Source of the DNA: an uncultured Prevotellaceae bacterium
GTDB taxonomy: Bacteria; Bacteroidota; Bacteroidia; Bacteroidales; Bacteroidaceae
DNA: 64,000 nucleotides
Reading direction: 5' to 3'
Assembly: GCA_902782305.1 (NCBI GenBank)
Contig: CACZMV010000009.1
Coordinates: forward strand, 30,215-94,214
Below, in pieces: positions 54,430 through 62,954 of the stretch; position 1 is the stretch's first letter, and every line of letters starts with the position of its first letter. Under the pieces are notes generated by a model that did not search any database, was not told where the DNA came from, and saw nothing but the letters and a program-made list of their open reading frames with translations. The position numbers and the translations under genes are program-made.

Positions 54430-55050
54430 ATGAAAAAGTATTTATTGATATTAGGTATTTTGTGTGCTGCTTTAAGTATTCAGGCACAAGAACATGAGAC
54501 TCCCAACGCGCAACAGGCTCGTAGGATGTTCATGGATATATATAATAAGGTATATGGCGACGAGGGAGCCACGCTGCATTATAAGGTAAACATCATCGGC
54601 ATCTATAAGACAGAGGGTACGATATGGATGAAGCAGAAAAAAAGCAAGTTTATCGATGAGAAATATATTGCTTGGAACGACGACGTGACGTACTATCGCT
54701 ATGAGCGAAAGAAAAATCGCGTGACCATTTACAATGCCCACTCAGACGACCGTGACAAATATGCCACGAAGTTCAAGTTCGTGCCCGACAACTACACTTA
54801 CAGCATTAAGGATGAAAAAAAGAAAGGAATCGCTATCACGCTGAAGGCGAAAAAGGGCGTAAAGGGTATTAAAGAGGCTCGTGTGATGTTAGACCGACGA
54901 ACCCAATACCCCACCAGCATTCGAATCAAAGTAGGAATATTCCATACCACCATCAAGATTAGCAACTTCCAAATAGGAGGCATCAGCGACGATTTGTTCA
55001 AATTCCCCAAAGAGCAATACAAGAATTGCGAATACGAGGACAACAGGTAA
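54430..55050 (+). CDS. LolA-like periplasmic lipoprotein carrier family protein
   Basis: 206 residues from ATG 54430; the TTG at 54418 lies in the -7 box and is not a start. A signal peptide is cleaved near residue 18 (LSIQA before Gln). The mature part is a half-barrel-like beta sheet with an N-terminal helix (ARRMFMDIYNKVYG) and the wording LHYKVNIIGIYKTEGTIWMK typical of the LolA / outer-membrane lipoprotein carrier superfamily in Bacteroidetes. Whether it carries lipoproteins is unknown. It is 38 bases upstream of the HAD phosphatase gene. Confidence 0.75.
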   Translation: MKKYLLILGILCAALSIQAQEHETPNAQQARRMFMDIYNKVYGDEGATLHYKVNIIGIYKTEGTIWMKQKKSKFIDEKYIAWNDDVTYYRYERKKNRVTIYNAHSDDRDKYATKFKFVPDNYTYSIKDEKKKGIAITLKAKKGVKGIKEARVMLDRRTQYPTSIRIKVGIFHTTIKISNFQIGGISDDLFKFPKEQYKNCEYEDNR

Positions 55051-55088
55051 TGAATCCAAGGACAAAAGATAACGAATCCTATAGGTGA

Positions 55089-55874
55089 ATGGAAAAATAC
55101 TCACTGTTTTTTGATATCGATGGAACGCTGGTTAGCTTCAAGACTCATCAGATTCCATCTTCCACCATCTTTGCACTGACACAGGCCAAGGCCAATGGTC
55201 ACAAGGTATTCATTGCTACAGGACGCCCTCCTTTGATTATTACCAATCTGGGAGCTATCGAACACCTGATAGACGGTTATGTGACCATCAATGGCGCACT
55301 CTGTTTCGTGAACGACAAGGTGGTCTGCTGCAAAAATATTCCCCAGGAAGCAGCCCAATGGGTGGTTAACGATGCACAAGAGAAAAACTACGGACTAATT
55401 GTTGTGGGAGAAAAAGACGTGGCAGTATTGGATCCTCATGGTGAGGTTGATAGGATTTTCCGTCAAGAGATTGCCGTCGAGAATCTTAATAAAGCGAAGC
55501 CCATTGAGAAAGTGATGCAACAGCGAATTCTCCAGTTGACGCCTTTCTTCTCTGCCGATTATGAGCGTGAGTTCATGGCTCATATTCCTTGTTGTACCTC
55601 AGGTCGTTGGCATCCTGCCTTTACCGACGTAACCGCCAAGGGTGCCGATAAAGGCGAAGGAATCCTGACGATGGCCCACTACATGAACCTGAATCCAGAA
55701 TACACCATAGCTTTTGGCGATGGAGGTAACGACACTTCTATGATTAAGACCGCAGGCATCGGCATAGCTTTGGGCAATGCACTTGAATCATTAAAACAGA
55801 ATGCCGATTATACTACTTCATCCGTTGACGAAGATGGTATTCTGAATGCATTACGACATTTTAATCTGATATAA
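55089..55874 (+). CDS. Cof-type HAD-superfamily phosphatase
   Basis: 261 residues. Motif I is FFDIDGTLV (residues 8-16, with the nucleophile Asp and general acid Asp), motif II is FIATGRPP, and motif IV is FGDGGNDTSMI near 215. The cap domain between them (about 85-185) is of the C2 type. These enzymes dephosphorylate sugar phosphates, nucleotides or FMN precursors; the actual substrate is not given by the sequence. It ends just before a shared terminator. Confidence 0.9.
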   Translation: MEKYSLFFDIDGTLVSFKTHQIPSSTIFALTQAKANGHKVFIATGRPPLIITNLGAIEHLIDGYVTINGALCFVNDKVVCCKNIPQEAAQWVVNDAQEKNYGLIVVGEKDVAVLDPHGEVDRIFRQEIAVENLNKAKPIEKVMQQRILQLTPFFSADYEREFMAHIPCCTSGRWHPAFTDVTAKGADKGEGILTMAHYMNLNPEYTIAFGDGGNDTSMIKTAGIGIALGNALESLKQNADYTTSSVDEDGILNALRHFNLI

Positions 55875-55904
55875 AATAAATCTTTCCATCTGATATAAAA
55901 CAAA

Positions 55905-55934
55905 TAAGGCTCGGAAATTTCCGAGCCTTATTAC
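55905..55934. terminator. perfect bidirectional terminator
   Basis: A 15-bp perfect palindrome-type stem (AATAAGGCTCGGAAA with its complement) is followed by T-rich sequence on both sides. It separates the HAD gene from the leftward operon end at 55953. Confidence 0.85.
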
Positions 55935-55952
55935 TTATTAAATTGTTTAGGA

Positions 55953-56405
55953 TTACTCCTCAACAGCAGCCTGTGCGGCAGCAAAGTTTCCCCTATTTAT
56001 AAGGGATTCTAAGAGGCTTTGCAAACTTTTTGTAAGCCAATATTTTCTTATCGGAAGATGGATGTTACCAATGAATACAGGTAGCTGCCGAAGCTGACGA
56101 GTGCCCATATCATCAGGGCTATGAACAAGAGCAGGACGATGAGAACGATGGCTGACTGCCAGGCTCTGGAGGGCATTGTTCAAGACGGCCAGTGTCAGAG
56201 GGATGCTCTTGATGACTCTCGATGAGAAATAAACGAACGGCACGACACTGAGCAAGGCAATGGCATCACCCCAGCCAGGAATGATGCCAATAAGTGCATC
56301 GAGATAGTATCGATCCATGTAGCGTGTCAGGCCGTTCATCGTCTGATAGGCCTTGTTCTCCATCAGCCGCTTGCGCTGCAGTTCACGTTTCTCGTCTTTG
56401 TTCAT
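55953..56405 (-). pseudogene. DUF4112 gene with internal deletion and frameshift
   Basis: The first 90 residues match DUF4112 (DALIGIIPGWGDAIALLS, then a hydrophobic segment ending LAVLNNALQ). After that the frame turns into basic, His-rich sequence unlike the family. The next frame instead encodes AWQSAIVLIVLLLFIALMIW and a short tail ending at about 56053, which looks like the normal final membrane helix. The best reading is a lost central part with a frame change near 56165. It is the last gene of the operon that starts at 60341. Confidence 0.6.
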
Positions 56406-56408
56406 GGG

Positions 56409-56791
56409 CTATACGACTTCCATTCCGAATGGTGACAGGGCCAGCTTTGCCAGCCGGAAGTGCATCTTTCCCCAGGGGATGCCGATGATGGTGTGCCGAT
56501 GATGGTGATGCAGAGCAGCAGGCCGTAGAAGATATGAGTGAGGCAGATCCAGATGCCGCCAACAAAGAACCACAGCACATTCATGAACATGCTCAGGCAG
56601 CCAGGCTGCGATTCCTTCCACTTTACCTTCGAACCGAACGGCCAGATGGCCAGCACGCCTAACTTCATGCTCTGCAAACCGAACGGGATGCCGATGATGG
56701 TTATCATCAGAACCAGTCCTGCGATGAAATACTCAATGGCAGTATGCAGCCCGCCAAAGATCAACCAGATGATGTTTCCTAATAGCTTCAT
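56409..56791 (-). pseudogene. yccF-like gene broken by a 14-bp tandem duplication
   Basis: Residues 1-100 match the YccF inner-membrane family: two copies of an ITIIGIPFG-type motif, each after a membrane helix. In the second copy the 14-base unit TGCCGATGATGGTG is present twice in a row (56480-56507), which shifts the frame. The original frame would end at 56402 with unrelated residues. Removing one copy restores IIGIPWGKMHF and a tail ending GMEVV at 56409. The family function is unknown. Confidence 0.8.
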
Positions 56792-56803
56792 GTTCGTTCT
56801 CTT

Positions 56804-57022
56804 TCAATCTCTATCTGTTAGACGTAAGAACGATGCGAAAAGTTGCAGATGAAATAAATAAGTGCTATCTGTGCCAAAAGCCCCGATGCTACCGCCGAAA
56901 ACAGCAAGTATCAGCAAAGTTGCTTCCGATATGCGCCAGCTGCCTTGCTTAGCCTTCCACTTATCAATGCCATAGACCAGGAAGGTCACGACATTGATGA
57001 ATAAGATAATATAACAGAGCAT
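56804..57022 (-). CDS. DUF1294-like small membrane protein, probably truncated
   Basis: 72 residues. The start has two membrane helices and the family wording YGIDKWKAKQGSWRISE and AVFGGSIGAF. The usual tail with a His-Lys-Thr motif and a third helix (total about 85-100 residues) is missing: after GSIGAF the protein continues with unrelated FGTDSTYLF and stops. A small deletion is likely. It is 7 bases downstream of the small membrane protein gene at 57029. Confidence 0.65.
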   Translation of the reverse strand: MLCYIILFINVVTFLVYGIDKWKAKQGSWRISEATLLILAVFGGSIGAFGTDSTYLFHLQLFASFLRLTDRD

Positions 57023-57028
57023 TTGCCA

Positions 57029-57229
57029 TCACTTTTTTTCTTTTGTAAATGCGTAAACTGCAAGTGTTGGTAGAAGAACCAACAGCAGCAATGCGACTTC
57101 TATAACTGCATACGACCCGAAATAGTCAACCAACATCTGGAACTTCAGGACTCCATCCACCAGCAAGACCAAAAGTACAAACCAGCAGAGGAAGAATATT
57201 GCCGAATACTTGATTTTTCGTTTCTTCAT
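57029..57229 (-). CDS. small two-helix membrane protein
   Basis: 66 residues: a basic start, a membrane helix at about 9-28, a second at about 40-60, and a Lys-rich end. No family was recognised. It overlaps the upstream gene by 4 bases and is 7 bases before the DUF1294-like gene, so it is part of the operon. Confidence 0.6.
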   Translation of the reverse strand: MKKRKIKYSAIFFLCWFVLLVLLVDGVLKFQMLVDYFGSYAVIEVALLLLVLLPTLAVYAFTKEKK

Positions 57230-57717
57230 TGCTTCTTCTTTTGAATATCACGATAGTCAGAGAGTAGATTCCAAATACCATCTTCTGATAATACTCCGCG
57301 TTTGAGGTCTGGGGGAAGATTCCCTGCTTCATCAGCAGCAAAGTCCTGTTTCCACAATTCACTGCCATAGTATTTGCTGAGTTCGGCAACATCCTCTTTG
57401 ATAGTCTTCAACGAAGCAGCAGACTCATCTTTGATGGCAGCTAAGGCGTTATTGAATCGTTGCTCCATCCACTTGATTCGCTCAATTTGTAAAAGATCAC
57501 AAATCGAGTCTTCCCTGATGACCTTTGGTGCAGACTTACCTGCCAGTACTAGCACCTTCTTGCCATTGCGGTAGATATGTAGCTGACGAGAGCGGACTAC
57601 TGCAGTCAGTTCTGGATCATTCTGCATGGCTATCCAAAGAGGATGATAGATGCCATCCTCATCGAATAGTTTGCGCTGCAGGTGCGAACACATATTTGTC
57701 GTGTCGATAGTTATCAT
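57226..57717 (-). CDS. unknown 163-residue cytoplasmic protein
   Basis: 163 residues from ATG 57717; a longer start at 57741 would overlap the Sel1 gene. The first half (CSHLQRKLFDEDGIYHPLWI, then RNGKKVLVLAGKSAP) is alpha/beta, and the second half is a long helix with coiled-coil character. No family was recognised. The conserved-looking N terminus suggests that longer homologues may exist, in which case this could be a truncated form. Confidence 0.6.
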   Translation of the reverse strand: MITIDTTNMCSHLQRKLFDEDGIYHPLWIAMQNDPELTAVVRSRQLHIYRNGKKVLVLAGKSAPKVIREDSICDLLQIERIKWMEQRFNNALAAIKDESAASLKTIKEDVAELSKYYGSELWKQDFAADEAGNLPPDLKRGVLSEDGIWNLLSDYRDIQKKKQ

Positions 57718-57721
57718 ACTT

Positions 57722-58366
57722 TCAATACCATTTATAACCATGTTCCTTACAAAAGTCTATTGCGGGCTGATAGCCTTGGAAGGTGGCCTTGTGAATCCAC
57801 TTCAAGCCCTTGCGCTCGTCCTGTGGAACACCAGTTCCAGTCATCAGAAACCAGCCTGTGGCGAACTGTGCCTGGGCATCGCCACCATTGGCCGCCAACT
57901 CATACCAGAAGACACACTCCGACAGGTCTTTCTCTACACCGTCGCCATTCCAAAAAGCTGCACCGCAGTTCTTCTGACTCTGCACATGGCCTTGGAAGGC
58001 TGCCTCCCTGTACCAAAGGAAAGCTTTATGATGATCTTGTTCGACACCGTCACCAAGGTAGTAAGCATTAGCCACGTTCACCTGCGACTGCATGTCACCC
58101 TTGTCAGCGGCTTTCATGTACCATTCGAAGGCCTTTACTGCATCCTGCTCCACGCCCTTGCCGTGATAGTAGCACTCACCAACATTGAAGCAGCCATAGA
58201 CATCGCCCAATTCCGCAGCCTTCATATACCATTCGAACGCCAGTTCAAGGCTGACCTTTACGCCAGTGCCACGTTCGTAGCAGACTCCAAGGTTATTCAT
58301 CGCCTTGGTATCGCCCTCGTAAGCTTTCTCACGATAGCCGTCTGCCTTGTTCCGTTCCTTGGGCAT
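57722..58366 (-). CDS. Sel1-like repeat protein
   Basis: 214 residues, almost entirely five Sel1 repeats of about 36 residues (for example AMNNLGVCYERGTGV and SQVNVANAYYLGDGVEQD). No signal peptide, so cytoplasmic. Sel1 repeats are scaffolds for protein contacts. It is 3 bases downstream of the thioesterase gene in the same operon. It is unlike the Sel1 protein at 23135, which has only one or two repeats. Confidence 0.85.
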   Translation of the reverse strand: MPKERNKADGYREKAYEGDTKAMNNLGVCYERGTGVKVSLELAFEWYMKAAELGDVYGCFNVGECYYHGKGVEQDAVKAFEWYMKAADKGDMQSQVNVANAYYLGDGVEQDHHKAFLWYREAAFQGHVQSQKNCGAAFWNGDGVEKDLSECVFWYELAANGGDAQAQFATGWFLMTGTGVPQDERKGLKWIHKATFQGYQPAIDFCKEHGYKWY

Positions 58367-58369
58367 AGG

Positions 58370-59071
58370 TTATGTAAACTCAATGATGGCACTTACCTCA
58401 CTCCCTATAGACAGAGAAACGATGATGCCATCAGCTGTTTTGTAAATAGTAGGAGTCAGACTATCACCAAGCTTGGCTGCTACCCGATATTCTACCCGTA
58501 AGCCGCTTACCACAAAATGCTCTGGCAACAGTTCCATCGCCATACGAACATAGTTGGCATTGTTCAGATGTTTGTTGTAATCAATGTCGGCACGAAGCAC
58601 CTTAATCGGCTCCAGCACTTCACCATCTGTCTTTGGCAGAATAATTCGGCGGTCTTTGTAGTTCATCTCCAGCTGCGGTTCCAGCTTCATTGATTGTATG
58701 GTCGCATCGTCCACACGTTTCAGCTTTCCAGCCACCTTGTCAACGAACGCGCCCATACTCCACGTCTTGTAGCAGGGATTCCCTTGGGCATCGTAGATGA
58801 ACGTATTGCGGAATCCGAACATGGGCTTCATGCCATAGACGGAGGTCGTCACCGTCAGTTCCTCTTTGTAGTCAGGCACACGGATAACCTCAACCTGGCG
58901 TGTAGCCAACAGCTGCGCCATATTCTGCTGCAAGAAGTAGTCCTTGACTTCCGGCTCGCTGTCAATCCACATCTCTGAGCAGTCCTGCATCATCTGGAGA
59001 GCTGAATAGAGTTTCAGTTTTCCTTCGCTGTCGCAGGTGCTAGTTGTTACCTTATATGTTAAGCTGTACAT
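58370..59071 (-). CDS. acyl-ACP thioesterase
   Basis: 233 residues, a double hot-dog fold of the bacterial FatA/acyl-ACP thioesterase type. The first hot-dog has LYSALQMMQDCSEMW, and the second has DYNKHLNNANYVRMAMEL near 165 with the catalytic Asn/His positions. It releases free fatty acids from acyl carrier protein. It lies 3 bases after the flavin-reductase-like gene, an odd pairing with two exported redox proteins. Confidence 0.85.
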   Translation of the reverse strand: MYSLTYKVTTSTCDSEGKLKLYSALQMMQDCSEMWIDSEPEVKDYFLQQNMAQLLATRQVEVIRVPDYKEELTVTTSVYGMKPMFGFRNTFIYDAQGNPCYKTWSMGAFVDKVAGKLKRVDDATIQSMKLEPQLEMNYKDRRIILPKTDGEVLEPIKVLRADIDYNKHLNNANYVRMAMELLPEHFVVSGLRVEYRVAAKLGDSLTPTIYKTADGIIVSLSIGSEVSAIIEFT

Positions 59072-59074
59072 GTC

Positions 59075-59734
59075 CTATTTCAGTTGCTTGCCGTCTGAGA
59101 ATGCCTTGCCGACAGTCTTGCCAAGCTGGATATAGGTATGGTGAACGGGATCGAAAGTAATCAGTCCCATCTTTTCGACATCGGGCTTGCCATCATCGGC
59201 CAAGTACTTCTCGTCACAGAGGATGTTCACGATTTCAGCTACAAGGTAGTAGCCAGTCTCAGACTCGTCGATCTTCTGCTTTACACGACATTCCAATGTC
59301 ATCGGGAACTCCTTGAATACTGGGGCATTCACGTTGGGAGCCTTCTCGATAGTCCAGCCAGTCTTCTCCATCTTGTCAGGAGTGTTCCTGCCGCTGACAA
59401 TGCCTACATAGTCAGAAGCTACCATCGTCTCAGCAGTAGCAAAAGCCACTGTCAACTCTGGATTCACAGCCAGGTTGTCAGTCGTTTGATGCGAACCAAG
59501 CGAGATAATGATTTCGTGCATATCCCACTGACCACCCCAAGCAGCATTCATTGCGTTGGGCTTACCTTCTTTGTCATAAGTGCCGATAATCAGCACGGGT
59601 TGTGGCAACAGCCACGCAGTTGATTTAAAACTTTTCATATTGCTTTTGTTATTTGTTACGTCTTTCGCTTGTTGTGCCAATGCACTTGACATTGTGACCA
59701 TTACCAGACACACTATTGCTACCAATCTTTTCAT
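59075..59734 (-). CDS. exported flavin-reductase-like (FMN-binding split barrel) protein
   Basis: 219 residues from ATG 59734, 4 bases after the nitroreductase stop; the longer reading to 59839 overlaps that gene. A signal peptide at 1-20 ends ALA before Gln. The mature part is a flavin-reductase-like FMN-binding domain (VLIIGTYDKEGKPNAMNAAWGG near 45-66, then NPELTVAFATAE). Most members are cytoplasmic, so export is unusual. Its partner gene, the nitroreductase, is also exported. Confidence 0.82.
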   Translation of the reverse strand: MKRLVAIVCLVMVTMSSALAQQAKDVTNNKSNMKSFKSTAWLLPQPVLIIGTYDKEGKPNAMNAAWGGQWDMHEIIISLGSHQTTDNLAVNPELTVAFATAETMVASDYVGIVSGRNTPDKMEKTGWTIEKAPNVNAPVFKEFPMTLECRVKQKIDESETGYYLVAEIVNILCDEKYLADDGKPDVEKMGLITFDPVHHTYIQLGKTVGKAFSDGKQLK

Positions 59735-59738
59735 CTGA

Positions 59739-60341
59739 TTATTCTGCTTTACCTCCAAACTCGTTGTACGATACGTTTTCAGGCTTCCACTTATCCTTTG
59801 GTGCGGGCTGTTCAGCGGGATGGCCAATAGCGATAACACATAGAGGTACGATAGTCTCAGGTAACTTTAACGTCTTAGAGACCTCGGCTACACGATCGCC
59901 CATTGGATAACAGCCTGTCCATACGGCACCAAGACCAATGGCATTAGCTGCTAACAGGATATTCTCTGTAGCTGCTGAACAATCCTGAACCCAGAAAGCC
60001 TGTCCCGGCCCCTGCATAGCCTTGTCCATATTGCCACAAACGACAATGGCGACACCTGCCTGCTTAATCATACCACCTCGGCGGCCTGCAAGTTCGGCTA
60101 ACTTTGCCTTATCCGTTACAGCCACGAAGTGCCAGGGCTGGCGGTTGACGGCTGTAGGTGCAGCCATTCCGGCACGGAGCATCGTCTCGATGTCGGCCTT
60201 CGAGACGGTTTCATCGGTGTACTGTCGGATGCTGGTGCGCGTCATAATGTTGTTGATGGCGGCCTGAGCCTCTGATTTCTGTTGTGCTGAAACTCCTGCA
60301 GTAATAGCGAGAGCCAGCATGATAAAAAAGACCTTTTTCAT
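59739..60341 (-). CDS. exported nitroreductase family protein
   Basis: 200 residues with a signal peptide at 1-19 (cleavage after VSA). The mature part has nitroreductase landmarks: RTSIRQYTDETVSKADIE, AAPTAVNRQPWHFVAV, and GLGAVWTGCYP. FMN-dependent nitroreductases reduce quinones, nitro compounds or similar. It is the first gene of the nine-gene leftward operon. Its promoter region also carries the divergent umuD promoter. Confidence 0.85.
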   Translation of the reverse strand: MKKVFFIMLALAITAGVSAQQKSEAQAAINNIMTRTSIRQYTDETVSKADIETMLRAGMAAPTAVNRQPWHFVAVTDKAKLAELAGRRGGMIKQAGVAIVVCGNMDKAMQGPGQAFWVQDCSAATENILLAANAIGLGAVWTGCYPMGDRVAEVSKTLKLPETIVPLCVIAIGHPAEQPAPKDKWKPENVSYNEFGGKAE

Positions 60342-60373
60342 AATTTTCTTGTCTTGATTCTTAAACTATGTTG

Positions 60374-60411
60374 CAAATTTACTCGTTTTCACTGAATTAT
60401 GACTATCTTTG
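60374..60411. promoter_or_regulatory. divergent -7 boxes for the nitroreductase operon and umuD
   Basis: The minus-strand box TAAATTTG lies at 60374-60381 and the plus-strand box TATCTTTG at 60404-60411. They are 22 bases apart and face outwards. No LexA-type operator was recognised. Confidence 0.7.
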
Positions 60412-60439
60412 TGCCAAGTTTTGAGAATTATTAGTATTT

Positions 60440-61364
60440 ATGGGTAACATCAAGATAATCAAAGGTGTCTTTGACACCAAACTGGAGTTGGAACATGCTG
60501 GAGTTGCAGCAGGTTTCCCCATTTTGACAGATGACTATTCACATGAGACGCTGGACTTCAACCGTGACTATATCAAACATCCTGAAGCATCCTTTTATGG
60601 TGATGTTGAAGGTGATTCAATGAAAGACGCTGGCATCTTTGATGGCGACCGTGTAATCATTGACAGAGCCGTTCAGCCACATGATAGTTCTATCGTCGTG
60701 GCTTGGTGGAGAGGCGAAGGTTTCACGATGAAATACCTGGATCTGACCCATAAGAACGATGGCTATATCGAACTGCGTCCTGCCAATGACGATTATCCGG
60801 TATTCAAGATTGACACCCCTGAATATTTCGAGGTATGTATCGAACTATGCCGCTCGTTGTGCAGAGAAGCTAAGAATGCAGAACACGGTGGCCTCGATTG
60901 TTGGTGTATTCCTGAATACGAATGCTTTCCGCGAGGATTTACCACAGTACTGGAACTTTCAGGAAACCAAACTGATAACGCCAACAAGTTCCACTATAAC
61001 TATTACACAGACAGCAAACCAAGTCCTGCAGAACATTTTCCGTCAGGGCTATCAGTACAAGAAGGCTGGAGTCATCGTTATGGGCATCGGTGCCGACTCT
61101 TCAATTCAGCAGGTTCTCTTCGACATCAACGCTGAACAGTTCCAGAAAATGAAGCGACTCGATGAGGTAGTAGATAGGATTAACCGACTGCATGGAAGCG
61201 AGACTATCGTCCTCGGACCCCAGCAATATACCAAGAAAGACGGCAAGGGTAAGGCTGATGTTTTCGCCAACGCCATCAAGCACGACTTTAAGAGCCCCAA
61301 TCCCACTACACGCTGGGGCGAGATTCTGAAATTGAATGCCAACGCCAAGAAAAAGAAGGAATGA
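60440..61364 (+). pseudogene. umuD/umuC: umuDC operon with a large internal deletion
   Basis: From 60440 the frame is a UmuD-like S24 peptidase: the cleavage-site region is weak, catalytic Ser in VEGDSMKDAGI (about residue 60) and Lys in GFTMKYLDL. The frame is normal up to TPEYFEV near 60833. The next frame then continues as the C-terminal third of UmuC (AEKLRMQNTVASIVGVFLN, later NPTTRWGEILKL) to a stop at 61364. The UmuC polymerase palm and fingers, and the last UmuD residues, are missing. The gene order and frames fit one deletion of roughly 700 bases. Confidence 0.8.
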
Positions 61365-61451
61365 AAGACTTTAAAACAAAATATATTGCGGCTTCAGAAT
61401 CTCCAAACAATTATGGATTTTTACAGCATTTTGTGGTATTTCATTTTTGTT

Positions 61452-62681
61452 TCAAGCTTTTCCTTTAAACGTATAACCGATACCCTCAACAGCTTTACGG
61501 ATAGACTCTTCCGTAGCAGGGCCTTTGATGGTGAGGGTGTTGGCAGAGGCACTGGCCTTGGCTTTCTCTACGCCAGGCAGATCCTCGACGGCACGGACTA
61601 CGGCTGCCTCGCAATGGCTGCAATGCATGTCCTCGACACGATAGACGGTCACGTCGGGGTCTAAGGGCTTTTGGGCGTTAAACTTGCTGAAAAACTTCAT
61701 CATAAGAGCAAATATAATTAATAATGTTAATACTGTGGCGCAAACAATTTTAAACGGATTGGGCAGGACGGATGCATTCATGCAGCAAGCATCCTGATCG
61801 GCAACGGTGAAGTCGATTCCCGTAGCATTGAGCAGCAGGCCGAATAAAACTGCGAAACCAACAATGGTCATCAGATAAATCGATGTAAAGCGACGCCCCA
61901 TCGACTTATGAACCACGAGGATAGAGGCGAGATTTACCGCAGGCCCGGCCATCAACATCACTAGTGCCGCTCCTGGCGAGAGTCCTTTCATCATCAGGGC
62001 TGCTGCCACGGGAATACTACCCGTCGAGCAGATATACATCGGTACGGCGATAACCAAGATTACCAGCATCTGCAACAGTGGTTGACTGCCGAAACTGAGG
62101 AAAAATTCATCAGGCACTGCTACCTGAATCAATGCCGCAACAACAAGTCCGATAAGAAGTCGCAGGCCTATGTCACGAAGCATATCATAATAAGCATACT
62201 TCAGTACACGCCAAATCCTGTTTCCGCTTTCTACTTGGCATGCAACGTCCACATCCTCCTTCACGTCATCCTCACGAACCAAACGGTTTACCAGCAGTCC
62301 ACCGCAGACACCCGTAATAAGTGCCGCTGTAGGACGAATAATGGCAAAGCCAAGTCCCATCAGCGAGAAAGTTGCCAAGATGGAGTCGATGCCTGTCTGT
62401 GGAGTGGCAATGAGAAACGAAGCAATGGCTCCCTTCGACGCCTTCTCGTTCCTTAGTCCTATAGCCGTAGGGATGACTCCACATGAACACAACGGGAGGG
62501 GTATGCCCAACAGCGCCGCCCAAACAACGGACAGCTTATTGTTACGCGAAAGATAGTTGGCATAGAACTTTTGCGGCACGAATACATGCAGCACTCCTGC
62601 GATGAAGAATCCCAATAGCAGGTAGGGAGCCATCTCGCAGACCACGTTCAGAAGCGATATGAAGAAACTCTGTATATCCAT
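61452..62681 (-). CDS. SO_0444-type metal permease with fused HMA domain
   Basis: 409 residues from ATG 62681; an in-frame TTG at 62690 lies inside the -7 box. About nine membrane helices carry the permease signature LPLCSCGVIPTA near 58-69 and a second CSTGSIPVAAALM, as in the SO_0444 Cu/Zn efflux family (DUF318-like). After a short linker, residues 340-409 form a heavy-metal-associated domain with MHCSHCEAA (CxxC). The fusion suggests the domain delivers metal ions to, or senses them for, the permease. Confidence 0.88.
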   Translation of the reverse strand: MDIQSFFISLLNVVCEMAPYLLLGFFIAGVLHVFVPQKFYANYLSRNNKLSVVWAALLGIPLPLCSCGVIPTAIGLRNEKASKGAIASFLIATPQTGIDSILATFSLMGLGFAIIRPTAALITGVCGGLLVNRLVREDDVKEDVDVACQVESGNRIWRVLKYAYYDMLRDIGLRLLIGLVVAALIQVAVPDEFFLSFGSQPLLQMLVILVIAVPMYICSTGSIPVAAALMMKGLSPGAALVMLMAGPAVNLASILVVHKSMGRRFTSIYLMTIVGFAVLFGLLLNATGIDFTVADQDACCMNASVLPNPFKIVCATVLTLLIIFALMMKFFSKFNAQKPLDPDVTVYRVEDMHCSHCEAAVVRAVEDLPGVEKAKASASANTLTIKGPATEESIRKAVEGIGYTFKGKA

Positions 62682-62687
62682 CGGGTG

Positions 62688-62769
62688 CAAAGGTACGAAT
62701 AAGCGAGTGAAATACCAAATTTATTTGAGTATTTCCGAGCAAGAGTACCTTCGGCGAAGCCAGAGGTAC
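62688..62769 (-). promoter_or_regulatory. repeated promoter module, copy 2
   Basis: On the minus strand a GTACCT...AGGTAC inverted repeat (62764-62769 with 62745-62750) is followed by AAATAAATTTGG and the -7 box TACCTTTG at 62688-62695. It aligns over more than 60 bases with copy 1 at 1287-1372 and drives the permease gene with an almost leaderless transcript. Confidence 0.75.
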
Positions 62770-62780
62770 AATAAAAGATA

Positions 62781-62891
62781 TTATTTTCTCTTTTTTGCCC
62801 TGAAGTATAACATGGCTCCTTCTACGTGGAAGTCGAGGACATCGTAGAAACTCTTGCTGAACTTGTACGAACTCTTAATTTTGTCTGCCAT
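62781..62891 (-). pseudogene. 36-codon fragment, possibly the start of a methyltransferase gene
   Basis: ATG at 62891 opens a 36-residue frame starting MADKIKSSYKFSKSFYD. This opening resembles the N terminus of Bacteroidetes SAM methyltransferases as I recall it, but it then runs into a short basic tail and stops. It has its own -7 box at 62918-62925. It is either a truncated gene or a true microprotein. Confidence 0.4.
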
Positions 62892-62917
62892 AATTTATAT
62901 TCTTTCGTTTGACGGTA

Positions 62918-62925
62918 CAAAGGTA
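62918..62925 (-). promoter_or_regulatory. -7 box upstream of the 36-codon frame
   Basis: On the minus strand it reads TACCTTTG, 26 bases before ATG 62891. Confidence 0.55.
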
Positions 62926-62954
62926 CGGTGAAGTTTTTGCAACTGGGTTGCAAA

